A stretch of 64,000 bases of DNA from Strongylocentrotus purpuratus (GCF_000002235.5 NW_022145609.1:35233119-35297118); one strand, 5' to 3'; shown: positions 1 through 13,372, numbered from the stretch's first letter. Notes: generated by a model from the sequence alone, not told the origin. Numbers and translations are program-made.

Positions 1-291
1 AATGTGAAAAGATAGTGCACTTGCATCTTTGTGGAGGACTTTAAACTTTAATCTACAATCACCGAGGATATGTAACGAAGGAAGCTAAAACTTTGATCTT
101 GATTTCGTTTTACAGTCTATCATTAATCACTTCATGCAAATATTAAAGGATACATTTAACAATATGCATGCACTCCAAACACTGCTTAAACATTACATGC
201 AATTTAGTTTGGTCACAAAAAGGCATGCAGACTTTCATCTTTTAGGTTTAAAGTTTGAAAACTTAGCTCACAAAAGAAATCACAACTTGAC
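1..291. other. AT-rich sequence, no feature seen
   Basis: No long open frame, repeat unit or terminal inverted repeat was recognised here. Confidence 0.5.
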
Positions 292-606
292 CAGGGGGGT
301 GTTTCACTAAGATCCTAAGTAGAACTTAACACTAAGTTGGACTTAAAAATTATGGACAGCCATTGGAGCCTTGAAATGAAATATATTCAAAAGCAGAAAT
401 TCAAGCATTTTAGACTTTTTATGAATTCCACACCCAGAACATGAAGTCTCCATGATGATAGAAAATATGAATGATTTGAATCAACATTTTATGCCTTTCA
501 AAATAACTTTTACAAAATATGTTTAAAGATGCGAATGGCTTTCCATAACTTTTAAGTCCAACTTAGAGATAAGTTTAACTTAGGATCTTTGTGAAACACC
601 CCCCTG
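292..606. mobile_element. MITE with long terminal inverted repeats
   Basis: A 315-bp non-coding element. The left end reads CAGGGGGGTGTTTCAC and the right end is its exact reverse complement. The inverted match continues for about 72 bp at close to 90 percent identity, including the shared phrase AAGTTGGACTTAAAA. The middle is AT-rich and has no reading frame, so this is a non-autonomous DNA transposon. No target duplication could be settled from the flanks, so the superfamily is left open. Confidence 0.8.
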
Positions 607-2485
607 AAGTGTAAATTTGTGCAAAGATTTGTAATATCACTTACCTGTTACAAACACATGTGACATCAGCAACAGGGTGGTGGAACAAGGAGAAAGGGGA
701 AGAGAAAAAGACAAACATAAATATTATTAGAAATGATGAATATGATACGAATTTGTAAACAAATAATGGTTAATACCATCTATATTCTTGAAGTTTGTCA
801 TACAGCATACATATTGTCATGATATACTGGAAAATTAATCTGAAGATTAACAAAAATACTTGTTCACTGTACTTGTATAGTTCAACTGACCTTTTCCAAC
901 ATAATAATGAAGTAATATAAACATGAATTCTCATCCCTTATTATAACTCTATATTTCTTATTTTTCCATCATTCATCTTCTTCAGATATCATCCTTTTTT
1001 ATTCTTTTCTTATCTTCTCTTCTCCATTATTCTCTCCATAAAGTACATTTTTCCTTCCATGTCGCATCCTTTCTATGGGGAGTTGCACATATATCCATGT
1101 GCAATTAATTAGTTTGATCTTTATTGTGGACTTGCACACTCAATCGATTGCAGTTTGATTAATCTTATCTCTACTGTATATTTACATATATGTTAGATCA
1201 TGGCCTTGAGGAGGTACTTCAGTCCGAGATCAAATTTGATGAAACTTGCGATATCTATTATGCATTTCTCTCTCGATACATACGATCAAGGATTTCCACA
1301 TACCAACATGTATTAATTGGTAAGTTTTCTTCATTTCATGCAATGCATTGTGGTTGTATTGTTCTCATAACATAAGGATAAAGGCTCATAGCCTTGAGCC
1401 AGACAAAATTTGATGAAAGTTTGGATACAATACACTTCATTTCCTAATAAAGCAGTCCGTATTCATACATGGTTTATTAAGGATTTATGAATTATACATG
1501 TATTCATGAGCAATTCTGCCATAATTTTGTTAGATCATAACATTACGCTTGTGTTGATCTACAGGACAATAAAGCTCAGGCTCGTAATACCCTTGTTCAG
1601 TGTAGCAATTTGATGATAATTCTGCAATCTACTGGCTTAGAATTGCAAATACATTGGATTGAACTTTGTAATTTACTTGCTTAAACTCAGCTAGAAAAAA
1701 CACAATGGAAAACATTAACAATGCATCACTCACACAATGAATATCATATAGAGAAAAGCTGAATATAACAATCAATGTAAGAAAACTGAGAGGCATATAC
1801 ACATAAAGCTATTGGTATTCCTTAATATAGATTGAACAGCTCGACACAACAACTGCATCAAAACATTGCCAACTTCATGACAATACATATACTGTAAAAG
1901 TAGACACTTTCATTTGCAGGAGATTTTTTTCAAATTTCATGAACCGTCGAGGTTAAAAAGTTCCATGCGGCAAATTCATTCAAATTTCTCTCCTGTGAAT
2001 ATGGCTGTCTCTAATGATTTATGTAATTTTTATGTGACAAATGTTTGTGGTTTCATAATACATACATGTACATAAGTAGTATTCAGAATACATACAAATC
2101 TTTAAGGTTATCTCTCTCAATGCAGATTCTATAAACTAAAGCTATCATATATCTGGGTAATATGAATCACTGTAATAAAGATGCTGATGTTTCTCTTACA
2201 TGTTCTTGACTGATCTGCCATTATGTTGCATCTGCTAAAAGCATCCACCAATAATTTACAAAAATGATTTGGAGGACACATATCTTAGGAAGCCACATTC
2301 ATACATGATACATTAAGCTGCCTTAACTAACAGCACAGTCAAATAAATCATTTTATGTATGAATCAATGGTATTTTGGGTGAAATAAAAATGTTGCAGGA
2401 AGCAATTAATGATCAAAAACAACAACAATCAGTTCTTATAATGTATACATTGCATATGAAATGTCTCCATGTGCTTTATATTATA
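607..2485. other. AT-rich non-coding stretch
   Basis: No gene or clear repeat was seen. Pyrimidine-rich patches occur near 960-1060. The only open frame (1190-1375) has no recognisable domain. Confidence 0.45.
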
Positions 2486-2682
2486 ACCCCTGCACAGCCT
2501 TGCTCCTCTTAATGAAGGTACAGAATCTTCAAGGAATTACTTCCTCCAGATACCTGTTAACTTCACCTGGGTTGAGTGTGGCAAATATGATTAATGTCTT
2601 GCTAATATAGTGCTGTGGGAGGGATTTGAACCCCTAACCTTGTGATCCTCATCTGGTGGCTTATCCACTCGACCACAAAACT
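2486..2682 (-). mobile_element. tRNA-derived SINE
   Basis: Read on the minus strand, the right end holds an RNA polymerase III A box (TGGTCGAGTGGAT, around 2662-2676) followed by a B box (GGTTCAAATCC, around 2626-2636), as in a Ser/Leu-type tRNA. A body follows with the phrase TTTGCCACACTCAACCC. The same body occurs at 49323-49512, so this is a dispersed SINE family and not a functional tRNA. The tRNA-like part also continues directly into SINE body rather than ending as a tRNA gene would. Confidence 0.75.
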
Positions 2683-3695
2683 TCTACTGACTTTATAACT
2701 TTTCACAAATCTAGTGTTGCACGAAAAATCGATATCAAGCAAACTATGGAGATTTTGCATTGTTACATGTAGGTGTTATGCCCCTTCGTGTGTAAACAGA
2801 CCATCAAACCTCCCCACTATCCTTGTAAAGCTTTTAAGACCTCTCCCGCAGAGCTCAAGCTAAGTGATCGGGGAAATCGGACCCTGGCAAAAACAACATT
2901 TGGAGGGATGCTGGAAATTGATTTTATGGAAAACCCAAACTCCAAGCAGGTGGCAGGCAGGCATTGAGTATAAAACCCACATACTGCATGCTCTGTGTTC
3001 TACATCTGACAAATAAAAAAAATGTAGCCAATTGTCTTAGAAACACACCATCTAACCTCATGGTGTGAGTGTAACTGTTTCTATGAAAATGATATGAATT
3101 GTGCTTGGAGCCGAGGGAAAGGAATCTAATATTGAGCAAATGCAAAAATGGATGTACAGTCATTTTCAGAGCAAATTTACTTTTTTGTTGAATTGAAGAA
3201 AGCACAAGCCTTCATATTTGGTTTCATTTTATCCCGATACCCTAGAATCACCTGCGAAACACAAATGCCTTTGAAATACCACAAAAAAGTTGGCTGAGGA
3301 AGAAAAAGAAATCACTTCAACCAAATACTGTTTTGATTTCTGATTTTGCGAGATATCGGAGAAGGTATGCAATTATGATTCTGTCAAGCTTGATGACAAT
3401 CACTGAGGTAGGTAATGCTATCTTTGTGATCAAATATCTTTAATTTCCTGGCAATTTCTCAAACATTAGAAAATGGACCTTCTTGGCTTATTTCTGTCAA
3501 AATACATAAAGAGTCTTTTTCAAAATGCACCAATTACATTTTTGACAGGGAAAATTGCAAAACTGAAAAGGAAGGTAATAACTCAGAAAGAAAACTTGAC
3601 TGGGGGAAAACATTAATTGAGACAAATGGTGCTTGACAGCATCCCATATTTTGGCTCATTACAAACTGACTGCTCTACTCCTTCAATTATTCAGA
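2683..3695. other. Non-coding; weak open stretch at 2773-2967
   Basis: Mostly featureless. A 64-codon open frame at 2773-2967 (plus) contains CTCCCGCAG before AGCTC and CAAGCAG before GTGGCA, which could be splice sites, but the product is not recognised and the support is weak. Confidence 0.3.
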
Positions 3696-3719
3696 CCCCC
3701 CCCCCCCCCCCCCCCCCCC
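3696..3719. repeat. Poly(C) run
   Basis: Twenty-four consecutive cytosines, which is G-quadruplex-capable on the minus strand. Confidence 0.95.
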
Positions 3720-3994
3720 GGAAACTGAAGTAATTTCATATGCCCCATATACATCCGATACATATGTTTCATATTGATGAATATTGCACAATATTTTTGA
3801 CAGAAATTGAATAACATTCCAACCATACTGTGCAAAATAAATGGGATGTGTCAATATTGGTTTGTACGTAAAATGAATACAAGAGAAAACATGAACAAAT
3901 ATGAATGGTATTTTGGAGCATCATTTCAAGTTACGCATCTTTCCACTCAAATAAATTTGGAGAAGATTGCAATTTCATTTGTGAGTGGACCAAT

Positions 3995-4260
3995 CTTAAA
4001 CAGATTGCTCAAATGCTTTAAGTAGCATATTGATGTTAGAGTATGTTTCTTTTTAAAACAACAGTGGCTTCGCTGAAAAGCCAAAAAGCATGTTTATCTT
4101 TTTAAATGGATTTTTTAAAAGTCCTTCACCAGTGTTACTAAAGTGCTGCCTCCTAAAGCTCATTTATGTGAAAGGGGTTGCTGAAATGCCTAAATAGCAT
4201 TTTCACGTTCTAGTAGATATCTGTATATAGTGCAATGGAGGGGTCGCTGAAATGTCAATA
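3995..4260 (+). repeat. Diverged short tandem repeats
   Basis: About four degenerate copies of the phrase TTGCTGAAATGCCTAAATAGC followed by CAT, starting near 4000, 4069, 4173 and 4238. Spacing is uneven (65-105 bp), so the array is old. Confidence 0.5.
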
Positions 4261-4299
4261 AAATATATGGTGCCACCCATTAAATGTCAGAGAAGTACA

Positions 4300-4547
4300 G
4301 TGCGATGAAAGACCACCTGTTCTGGCCTGTATACAATGTCCCTGTCATGTTTTGTCATGTATGTTTCTTTTTTAGTTTTGTTTGTAACTACTGTTCGGGG
4401 GAACTATGCTTCCACAAGGCCATTTGGCCTTTTTTTTTTAGTTCCCTATTTTCATTATCTTATATATTGCAAATGCTTATTATTGAATACATATTTGTAT
4501 TGTTTTTATTGAAAATGGAAATGAATAAACAAATTGAATTGAATTGA
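4300..4547 (+). mobile_element. 3' end of a truncated LINE (CR1/L2-like)
   Basis: The segment ends in GAATAAACAAATTG followed by repeats of AATTG, the short 3' tail style of CR1/L2-type non-LTR elements. A T-rich untranslated region with a small hairpin (AAGGCCATTTGGCCTT at 4417-4432) precedes it. No reverse transcriptase remains. Confidence 0.5.
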
Positions 4548-5361
4548 TGTACACTGTTATGGTACAGTATTAAGGGCTCATTCACATAAATAACAAAGAA
4601 AACTGCAGCATTTTTTGTTTAATTTGTAAGTGAATGTATAGTGGGCTGAAAAGTCCTATGCATACTCACTATCTGTTTGTTATGAGATACAGAAATATGA
4701 AGCGCATGATGCTTATGCTATACCGCCATGTTATCACAGTGTGAAGGAGCCTAAAAGCTTAATGCAGTCTTCACTGATAAATAGAAGGATTTGCGGCAGG
4801 CTATGCTATGCATGGTTTCCATGAAATGCTGCTTTGCTTTTTCCATAAATAGCACATTACATTTCTGCACGTCTAAACAAACACTAAAGAGAGAATAGTA
4901 GCTATGCTTGGACACTGACAGATATAAGTATGGAATTATTGACATGACTGGAAGTGATTTTTGTCTGCATTTTTTTCTTTACCTGCATGACATATTTTCA
5001 CAAAGACTTACAGGTACAACTGAAGATCAATGTCAATACCCTCTCGTGTTGTCATTAAATCATGTTCAGATTATGTAACATGTCACTGAAATTGTTTGTA
5101 AAAGTATATTCAATGATGGCAGACACCAAAAATCAGCAGCACTATCATAAGTGCACATTAGGTATATTAAGATGTAAGAAGGTTATATATATTGCATATT
5201 GCTAAGATTCCAAGTCTTCCTTTCTACTGCACTATCTTCACATCAAGAGTAGATAGCCCATGTGAAGACAAACAAGACCTTTCAAAGTAGCACAAAATCT
5301 TTGATCATCTCCTTTGAAATAAACCATTACAGAGGCATAATAATAATAATAATATACCATA
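4548..5361. other. AT-rich non-coding stretch
   Basis: No gene was recognised. A short TAA repeat lies at 5337-5353, just before the hAT insertion. Confidence 0.45.
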
Positions 5362-5369
5362 CTTATATA

Positions 5370-6484
5370 CAGGGCTCAAATTAATTTTTTGCCCACGGGG
5401 GCTCTTCCAAAAAAAAAAGAGCCCCCGTGAGCCTTCTCACGGGGGCGCTTTTAGTGCTGACGGGGGCTCTTATTTTAATACAAATTTTCATTGAATTGGT
5501 ACCCATGAAACTCCTTGGTATTTTATCATTACCATTTATTTATGTCGGTATTTTTCCTCTTAGAAATTTACTTGTTACATAGCTGTTATTGACTTTTATC
5601 CCCATGAGGACATTTTCTCCATTTCTTCCCGTTCTGCACATAATTTCCTCCTCATTATTCGGAGCAACCTTATTTACATTCTTTCTTTACTTTTAGTCTT
5701 TACCATATCCTTCCAAAACATAGGGGCGGATCAAGCTTTTTGCTAAGGTGGTGGGGTACCCCAAATACGATGTAGAGCATCGTCAACGAGCCGCGTAGCG
5801 GCGATGCGATTTTTGTTGTTGCTATTTTGAACCCCCGTTAGTGATGTTTTCCTGGCATCTACTGACATCTACTAATACTGTGTAGGTCTGGACACATGAT
5901 AGCATTTTTATGTGCGCATCACATTTTTCCTTGGCAGCCCAAGGGGGAGGGGGGGGGGATTAAACCTCCTAAACCGCCTAGATCCGCCCCTGCAACATCT
6001 TATGCCTTTTTCTTCTTCTCAATATTGATTTACTGGTCGGGTTACATTATTTGCTGGTCTTTAAGAATCACCAGATTTCAGAGGATTCAAACTTTCACAA
6101 CGAAAAACTTCTCCATGTTTCAGTCCTTGGGCGATTGTCGATCTTCAGCTCCAGCAGATACTGGGCGTCAGCGTGCACACCGGTACTACCAGCGCAGTAT
6201 AGCCACTGTGCTGACGGCCGCACCGCGAGCTTCCGTTGTTTGTATCGGAAATACTCGTAGAGATGGTAGAGAAAGCGCCATCTAAGTTCCATTTCATTGG
6301 TTTAAGGTTTGAAAATTAATACTCAATATTGTGTTAAAGTTATATCAGAAAAGATAATCTTAATTTTATAATTCCACGGGGGCGATTTTTAATTTTGCAA
6401 TCGCCCCCGTGAGCAACCTGACGGGGGCGATTATGGAGCTCACGGGGGCGAATCGCCCACCGCCCCCGTGTATTTTGAGCGCTG
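5370..6484. mobile_element. hAT-superfamily element, non-autonomous
   Basis: The left end is CAGGGCTCAAATTAA and the right end, read inverted, is CAGCGCTCAAAATAC. A perfect 8-bp target duplication CTTATATA flanks it (5362-5369 and 6485-6492). CAGNG termini with an 8-bp duplication are the hallmark of hAT. Both arms carry repeated CACGGGGGC blocks, nine in all counting both orientations, that fold into subterminal hairpins. No transposase is recognisable. The GC-richer inner part (about 6115-6290) has open frames on both strands but no known domain and may be captured sequence. Confidence 0.88.
5722..5992. mobile_element. TIR element nested inside the hAT element
   Basis: Starts AGGGGCGGATC and ends GATCCGCCCCTG, an inverted pair enclosing about 270 bp that includes a G-rich run. 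It lies wholly within the hAT element and so arrived later or was carried along. The flanks CAAAACAT and CAACATCT agree only partly, so the target duplication is uncertain. Confidence 0.6.
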
Positions 6485-6492
6485 CTTATATA

Positions 6493-7660
6493 GCACATAT
6501 CACAGTATGTCTCTATGCACTGTAAAAAAGAGTAACAAGGAAAAGTGGATAGAGTTACATAAATCTAGATGAAGGAAATGCCTTTTTCAAATATAAGTTG
6601 GTTTAACCACCTCATTCTTTTAATGATGTAAGTGTAATCAGGATTACGCGATTTAAATCCTTGATTTACCACACACACAAAAACAGGACACAAATGCTAC
6701 TACGTTTACTTTATGCCTGGGCCCTAAATTCAGTATAGGAAATGGATGGAATTATTTGTGACATATCACAATTAAAAAAATGTCAACCGACGACTATGAT
6801 CTTGACCTACTGGCCTCAACATGTAATTTAATTTAATTTTGTCACCATATTTATATTGATTTTCGAAGAAAAAGAACAACTTTTAAAAGTCTGATTTATG
6901 TTCTAAAAAGGATTTTTTTCTTGATTTTTTTCTAATCCGGAATCCTGACCCAGATTTACCACTTTAGCTAATCAACCTTTCTTGAGTCATGAATGCAAAT
7001 TGAATAATAAAATGTAATGGTCTGCTTAAAACTGACCTTCATGCCATTAAGATATGTCATTAAGATAAATTGGTATAAAATCAATTGAAGAAATTGAACT
7101 AGAGAGAGTAATTCTTTAAAATACTATTAAAAAATATATATATTTTGTCTGTGTTATGTACACGAGTTAAAAAACTTCTAGCGCTCATCAGATAATATAT
7201 ATCTACGTTTATAATCAAGTCCCTCTAGACAGGAGGCTAGCTTTCATGTGTCGTATCAATGCCAGTAACTTGTTCTTTAATCCATTACACTGCTTGGCTG
7301 TTTATGACCACCATAATGAATATAAAAAAGCAAACTGCCCGATTTATAAGAATGCCTGCAGAAAATCCAAGTTGCCGGTAAATGCATTTTCTTTGAGACT
7401 TCAATCATGGTTTAGCCATGAGGATGTGGTTTTGGACAGATAATCTGTCAGATTTGCCAGAAATAATTGACACTGGGTATCCATTTTTTGTATTGATGGG
7501 ATTATACATCAAGATGGGCATGCATTCAAAAGGGAGAAAGTAGGCTCAGAATTTCCAGTGAAACTCAAATAAAATAAATCAAAAATAGTATATAAGCTTG
7601 ATAAAATGACAAGTGAATGAAACAGCTCTGGCTCATACACATCACAGAAGGAGGGAAGGA
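6493..7660. other. AT-rich non-coding stretch
   Basis: No gene was recognised. Two related phrases, CCTTGATTTACCAC (6660) and CCCAGATTTACCAC (6950), may bound an old repeat, but this is not well supported. Confidence 0.4.
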
Positions 7661-7945
7661 AAGAAAGGAGTGCAGGACGAAGATTAACCAAAATAGAGAG
7701 GGGGAGAGAAGAAGAAAATGAGAAATGAGAGAAAGAGAAAGGGGAAAGAGAAGAAAACATAAAGGGATAAATGGGAAGATATACAAATTTAGAAAAGGAA
7801 ATACAGAATGGGGGACATAGAATTTGAGTCAAAATTGAAAGAGAAAATTAGAGAAACTAAGAGAAAAGAATAAAAAGAAAGAGAGAACATGAGAGATTTA
7901 AAGAAAAAGGTAGAAAGGGGGGAGAGAGAGAGAGAGAGAGAGGAG
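7661..7945. repeat. GA-rich low-complexity tract
   Basis: Purine-rich interrupted GA/GAAA repeats ending in an eleven-unit AG run at 7921-7942. Minus-strand frames here are S/L/F-rich microsatellite translations. Confidence 0.9.
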
Positions 7946-8379
7946 TAAAATATATGGTAGATGGAAGCAGAATTGTGGCAGATGCTGGTAATACAAATGC
8001 AGACCAAGTTAGGACCAAACAGAAAGAAAAAAGGAGAAAAAACAGAAATCTCTCTCGGACATGACAGAGGTAAACACATTTAAACAATCAAAACCATCTT
8101 TCTCATCTTGCATCATTTTTTTTCAAAATCGGAAAAGGAAAGTGATTTATCTCCACTCCTGGTAAGCACCTCATCATCCACCCCAATAACATCAAGCCTC
8201 ATTAGATCTATATGCATCCTACCCATCCCCATGTTGACCTTACAAGAAAGATGTATTACATCTCTCAAATTCCCAGAGCTCCACTGCATCTTTTATTAAT
8301 TTGTTTGTCTCCAGTCAATACATTGGGTGTCCCCTTGTCAACGTCTCATCATCTAATATCATCGACTCTGTCATCTTCT

Positions 8380-8400
8380 TTTCCTTTCCTCTTTTAAAAA

Positions 8401-8451
<51 letters not shown>

Positions 8452-9000
8452 TCTCTCCTCTCTAGATCTCGCCCTTCTAATTCTCCATATAACCCTCTCC
8501 ATATTCATCTCTAACTTCTCTACTCCTCTCTCTATCTTTTTCTATCTTCCTTTCTCTTTTATCCACCTTTCTCTGTAAACTTATAAATCTTTGGAAGTGA
8601 AATTCCCCTTCTTAACTAGTGTACAGCCACTTCTCCCTTTTCACTCTCCAATGTCTATTTATCTACCCCTGTACCCCGTATGACATTTAGAAACGGAAAT
8701 ATTCCTTCTCACATGTTAAATATGCTCTCATCTTCCCCAACATCTCTCTCTCTCTCTCTTTGCATAAAAGGACCTTCTCAAAACTGTAATGATCTCTCTT
8801 GCTTGTCTGTAATTGGTCTCAAGTCTCATATATTTCCTGACCTCTTCTCTCTCTCTCTCTCTTAGTTTTACTCCGTTAAGTTGTTAAATTGAAATGTTCT
8901 TTCTTTTTGATCATCTCTTTTTCACTATACGTTTTTCTATTCTATTTTCTGTATTTCCCCTCTTTCCCAATTTCTTTTTTTTCTGTCTTTTTGTTTTATT

Positions 9001-9045
<45 letters not shown>

Positions 9046-9305
9046 TTCTCTTTTGTATTATGATGTGAAACACTTATCTCATTCCTTTTTTTCATCATTC
9101 CTAGTACTTCTTCTGAACTGTTCTTCATTCGATGCATTAGTTACTTCCCAGATTTCTCTTTCTGTCTTTCTTTCCCAACCCACTCTACCTTCCCTCTCCT
9201 TCTTCTTCTTCTTCTTTTCCTCCTTCTCCAACATCTTCTTCTTCTCCTTTTCTGTTCCTCTTCTCCTCTCTAGACCTTTAACTATTTGTGTTCTTCTCTT
9301 TGTCT
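8380..9305. repeat. CT-rich low-complexity region
   Basis: CT dinucleotide arrays at about 8403-8460, 8742-8760, 8850-8864 and 9001-9044, plus TTC triplets at 9200-9245, all within pyrimidine-rich sequence. The open frame at 8894-9307 is a repeat artefact. Confidence 0.9.
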
Positions 9306-9879
9306 AGGATATAGGCTGGGTTACAGTCAACCACAAGTAAGACTTTGAACAGGCAAATAAAGATTCACTGTGCATCAATCAGGCAGGTAGCAAGCATGAT
9401 ATAAACCAAGATTAATGCATCTGAGCTCAACAAAAAAAGTGCACAATTGGAAAGCAATATTATAATCACATTAAGACAATCTACTTGAGTAAGCTTATCA
9501 CAAAATGATTTGATGGCAACATAACAGGGGATTACATGCATCAAGTGCAAAATCTGATATGAGTACTGTTCCTACTGGTCTAAAAAATGGTCAACAAAAG
9601 AGCACTGAAGTACATGTACGTTGAGCAGTGTCTTGTCAACATTCTCATTGACGGTGCACTCATGTTAGTTTGCAGGCACAAACCCTGGTCAGTCTTAAAC
9701 AGAGTCTGCACTATAAGACTACCATATTGTACTATAGCTGCTCCTATAATGACACAACCAGTAGGTAGCTGGGATAGGCTTCTCTCAAGGCACAATGATT
9801 TTTTGATAAAGTATCAAATTAGGGTCTGTGCTTGCAGACTACACTCATCTAGCATCCTCATCTAGCATCATCAGTGACA
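9306..9879. other. Non-coding, no feature seen
   Basis: Overlapping open frames on both strands (9580-9865) have no recognisable domain. Confidence 0.4.
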
Positions 9880-10140
9880 TTTATTCCACCATTCAATAAC
9901 ACATCTCTAGTATTGCATCTTTCTCCTCTACTACATGCTTCCAAACTCTGGAACAGCTAGACACCTTCCTAAACTGAAATCATGTCACATCTATCTGAAA
10001 AATATACTTCATTGAACTCACACTATCCCTGCTTGGTAACTTGGATATATTTCAACTCTAACACTGACTCTTAGATGGATCTCAAAGCGCTTTGTATCCA
10101 ATGGAAAAGGTGCTATATAAATTGCAACCATCATATTTGA
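9880..10140 (+). mobile_element. LINE 3' fragment
   Basis: A frame near 9936-9972 reads ASKLWNS, the conserved tail of CR1/L2-type reverse transcriptase proteins (usually APKLWNSLP), but it is interrupted by stops. The end carries CAAAGCGCTTTG and GGTGCTATATAAA, a phrase common at the 3' ends of invertebrate non-LTR elements and their SINEs. A decayed 5'-truncated copy. Confidence 0.5.
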
Positions 10141-10640
10141 ATTAATCTGTATCCCAAGTAAACAAACAGAACAATATATATTATAATGTTGGCTACTTGC
10201 AGGTTTTTGCTTTTAATCTCATTACCTCATTGCAAGCTGGAGATAATGATCATGCATGATTTCAGGTCAAATTTCATCTACAAATAAAAAGCAATAATAT
10301 GAGATTAAAAAATAAGATAAGAGTCTAATTATGGAATTACAGAATGACAACCACCTTGTCCAATCCACCTTTACATTGTTAGCTGTACCATGAATATTAT
10401 ATAAGCTTGAAAAGAGTAATTCCACTGATGATATTACAGCATTTCTTCTGGTGAAAATATAGCAAAAATTGATCTGTGGTAATCTTGGTTGACTGAACCT
10501 GTACTTTGCCTGGTTACCTTGACGATAATAAGGTAATTACGATGAAAGGTCAACACCATGGCATCGTTGCTTACATTGCAGTTTTTAATGACGCCATAAT
10601 CTTTCAGCCAAAACAGAGAAAACACCATAATCAATGCTCT
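10141..10640. other. Non-coding, no feature seen
   Basis: No repeat, frame or motif is supportable. Confidence 0.4.
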
Positions 10641-10703
10641 GTAAGAGGTGGATAGAAGAGATGGAGAGAGAAAGTGAATGTGTGTGTGTATGTGTGTGAG
10701 AAT

Positions 10704-10748
<45 letters not shown>

Positions 10749-11190
10749 GTACAGAGACAGACAGAGACAGAGAGAGAGAGAGAGACAGTGTGACAGGGGT
10801 AAAGAAAGGGAAATAGAAAGAGATAAGGAAAGGGGAAGGTAGAATGGGAAGAAAGAGGGGAAAGGGGGAGGAAGATTGAGAGAGAGAGAGTCAGGGAGGG
10901 ATAGAGAAAGAGAGACAGACAGAGAGAAAGAGAGGGGATACAGAGACAGACAGAGACAATGTGAGACACGGTTAAAGAAAGGGAAATACATAGAAAGAGA
11001 GAGAAAAGGAGAAGGTAGAATGTGAAGAAAGAAGGGAAAGGGAGGAAAGAAATAAAGAAAGGGGGAGGGGAGACAGAGAATCAGAAAGGGATATAAACTG
11101 AGAGAGACAGGGAAAGAGAGAGACAGAGAGAGAAAGGAAGATGGAAAGAGAGAGATTGGCAGAAGTCAAAAACAGGGAGAGAGAACTAAG
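10641..11190. repeat. GA-rich low-complexity tract
   Basis: About 550 bp of interrupted GA repeats with a pure AG run near 10698-10745 and many GACAGA blocks. Minus-strand frames over it are S/L-rich artefacts. Confidence 0.92.
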
Positions 11191-13372
11191 GAATGTTCAT
11201 GAATTTCAATATCTAAATGAGAGGTGCTTATTATAAATCGCAGTAAACTTGTCAACTTATCTAGACTTTCAGGATTGAAAATATGTAATTCATATATATA
11301 TATAAGGTATTAAAAAGCATGGCATGAATTACACTGCCTGCAAAGTTCTTTTAACTTATTCCATTCCTGGAAGTTCTTACACAAGTACAATATATTTTGA
11401 GGTGATCCTTTGATGCTGTGTGTAGTGCCAAATAATTCTTGCTCAGAGGAATTGGACTCACTCAGCAGCTCATAATTATATTGTATTTCAAAATCAATAG
11501 ACATTGCATGTGGAGTGTGAATAGACTCCGAAGCTCTGCCTCCAATTCATATTGCATAATGCAGAAGAGAAAAAGGAGTTTGTCTTTCTTTTGTTGGATA
11601 GATTCGTTCATTATATTCTCCAAGGTGACGTAGATTGGATTTTTCACTTCACATGGTCAGAATATCAGTAATCATCTTTCAAGGTTTTATGATGATGTCA
11701 TCTTATTGTAAAAATGAAGCACCTGCAGGGTTTATTCCACAATAAACATCAAACTTGAAATCAAAAGTTGTTGTCCCAGCCACTGACTATCTTTAATCAA
11801 GCAAACTAAATTGTGAACAAGAAAAGAAAAAAGATCCCAGAATAACTCCTGTTACTATGATACCTTGCTCTCATCTGTACCAAAACTCAAATTTGTCAAC
11901 CACACACATTCTTTAGTTTGCACACAAAACTAGCAAAATAAAAAGTCAAGTGACATCCCTAAAGGATTGTACAACATATGTTCCTGAGATGGTTGCTACC
12001 TCTCAAAGTGTAATGTCCTACACTAACCAATCTAAGACCTAGCTCTATAACTTATCCTAACCCTGACCCTAAAGCTAGCCTAAAATTGAATTGCAATCCT
12101 AGTCCTGACCATTTAACTTTGAAGAAACAAAGAGCAGAGGAATGATTGATCGCCCTGCCCTGATGACAGAGCTAGGGATTGTCATATTTACATCAAGACT
12201 GTATCGTCTGCTGAGAGCCAGAAGGATGTTAAGTCACATTCTTACAGATAACTCCTCTTACTCCATCTTAAAAGACGAGATGTACCTGTGCCTCTTCGGT
12301 AGTCAGACCTTGATACGGGAACATCAGCCATATGGCTACAAATACTTGTCATTGCTGTTCGCCGTTAGATTCGATAAAGATCTTTCATGAAAAGACTTTG
12401 TAGAAGTTTGTGCCTTGTAGCATCTGAATTCAGCTACAAGAGGATGGATGCTGATTTGATTATCTCAGATTTGAGCCGCTATTATGAGTTTATCTGTGGC
12501 CTCGCTCCTCCAAGAAAGTGGGTCGAAGCCGAGGCAGACAGACCGTAAAAGAGCAAGATAACGATCAAATCCTCGGATAGAAGCAGAGATCAACTCGAAG
12601 TGGCAGATGTACCTGTCTTGACGTAAATAAAAATACATTTAATTAACGATGAAAAGGTTGAAGATGTAAACATGAACCAATCTCGGCTCCACCTTTCTTG
12701 AACGCAAGGCCTTCAAGCAACCTTGATCGTAGAAAACTGATTATCACTGATTATTCAAAACAACATCTGGAATTGTTGATAATGAGAGAGAAGGGAAAGG
12801 ATAACAGATGGAACTTGATGTTTATGTATTATCAGATTTTGTTTGGAAAATATATTTCTTTTCCTAAGAGAAGAGTGCACATGACAGATAGAGTGTAAAA
12901 AAGACCATCAGATGGATGAAATACTAGAATTCAATAGAAGCTAGAAGCATAAAATCTTCAATGATAAATATACATGTATTTGCAATTTAAAAAAACAAGG
13001 CCACTTATTTGATGAATTTAAAGAATTACAAAATTACAAGATAGTGATATAAAACCACTTCAAAAGATCAGTGCATTAACATTGTTCTATTTTTCTATAA
13101 TTCTTCTTCTTCTTCCTTTTGTGTACAGACCTCTTTATAGAGTATTATCGTACTATACAATACTATCACTCCTACACACCAATTTCCCATTACTTTATAC
13201 ATAGTTCAATATTTATTTCTCATTGTTTTATGCAAAATTGCAAGCATTCTTTTTTGAATAGTTATAAAAGCTTTTTACATTATTTGTTAGCGTCATATTC
13301 AGTGGGAAGTCATTTCGGGTATGTTTATTTAATGGTATATATTCAAATGTAGAAAAGAAAGAAAATCAGTTA

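Noticed and set aside
2600-2680. Functional tRNA gene on the minus strand
   Set aside because: A and B boxes are present, but the sequence continues as SINE body and recurs at 49.3 kb, so it is a tRNA-derived SINE.
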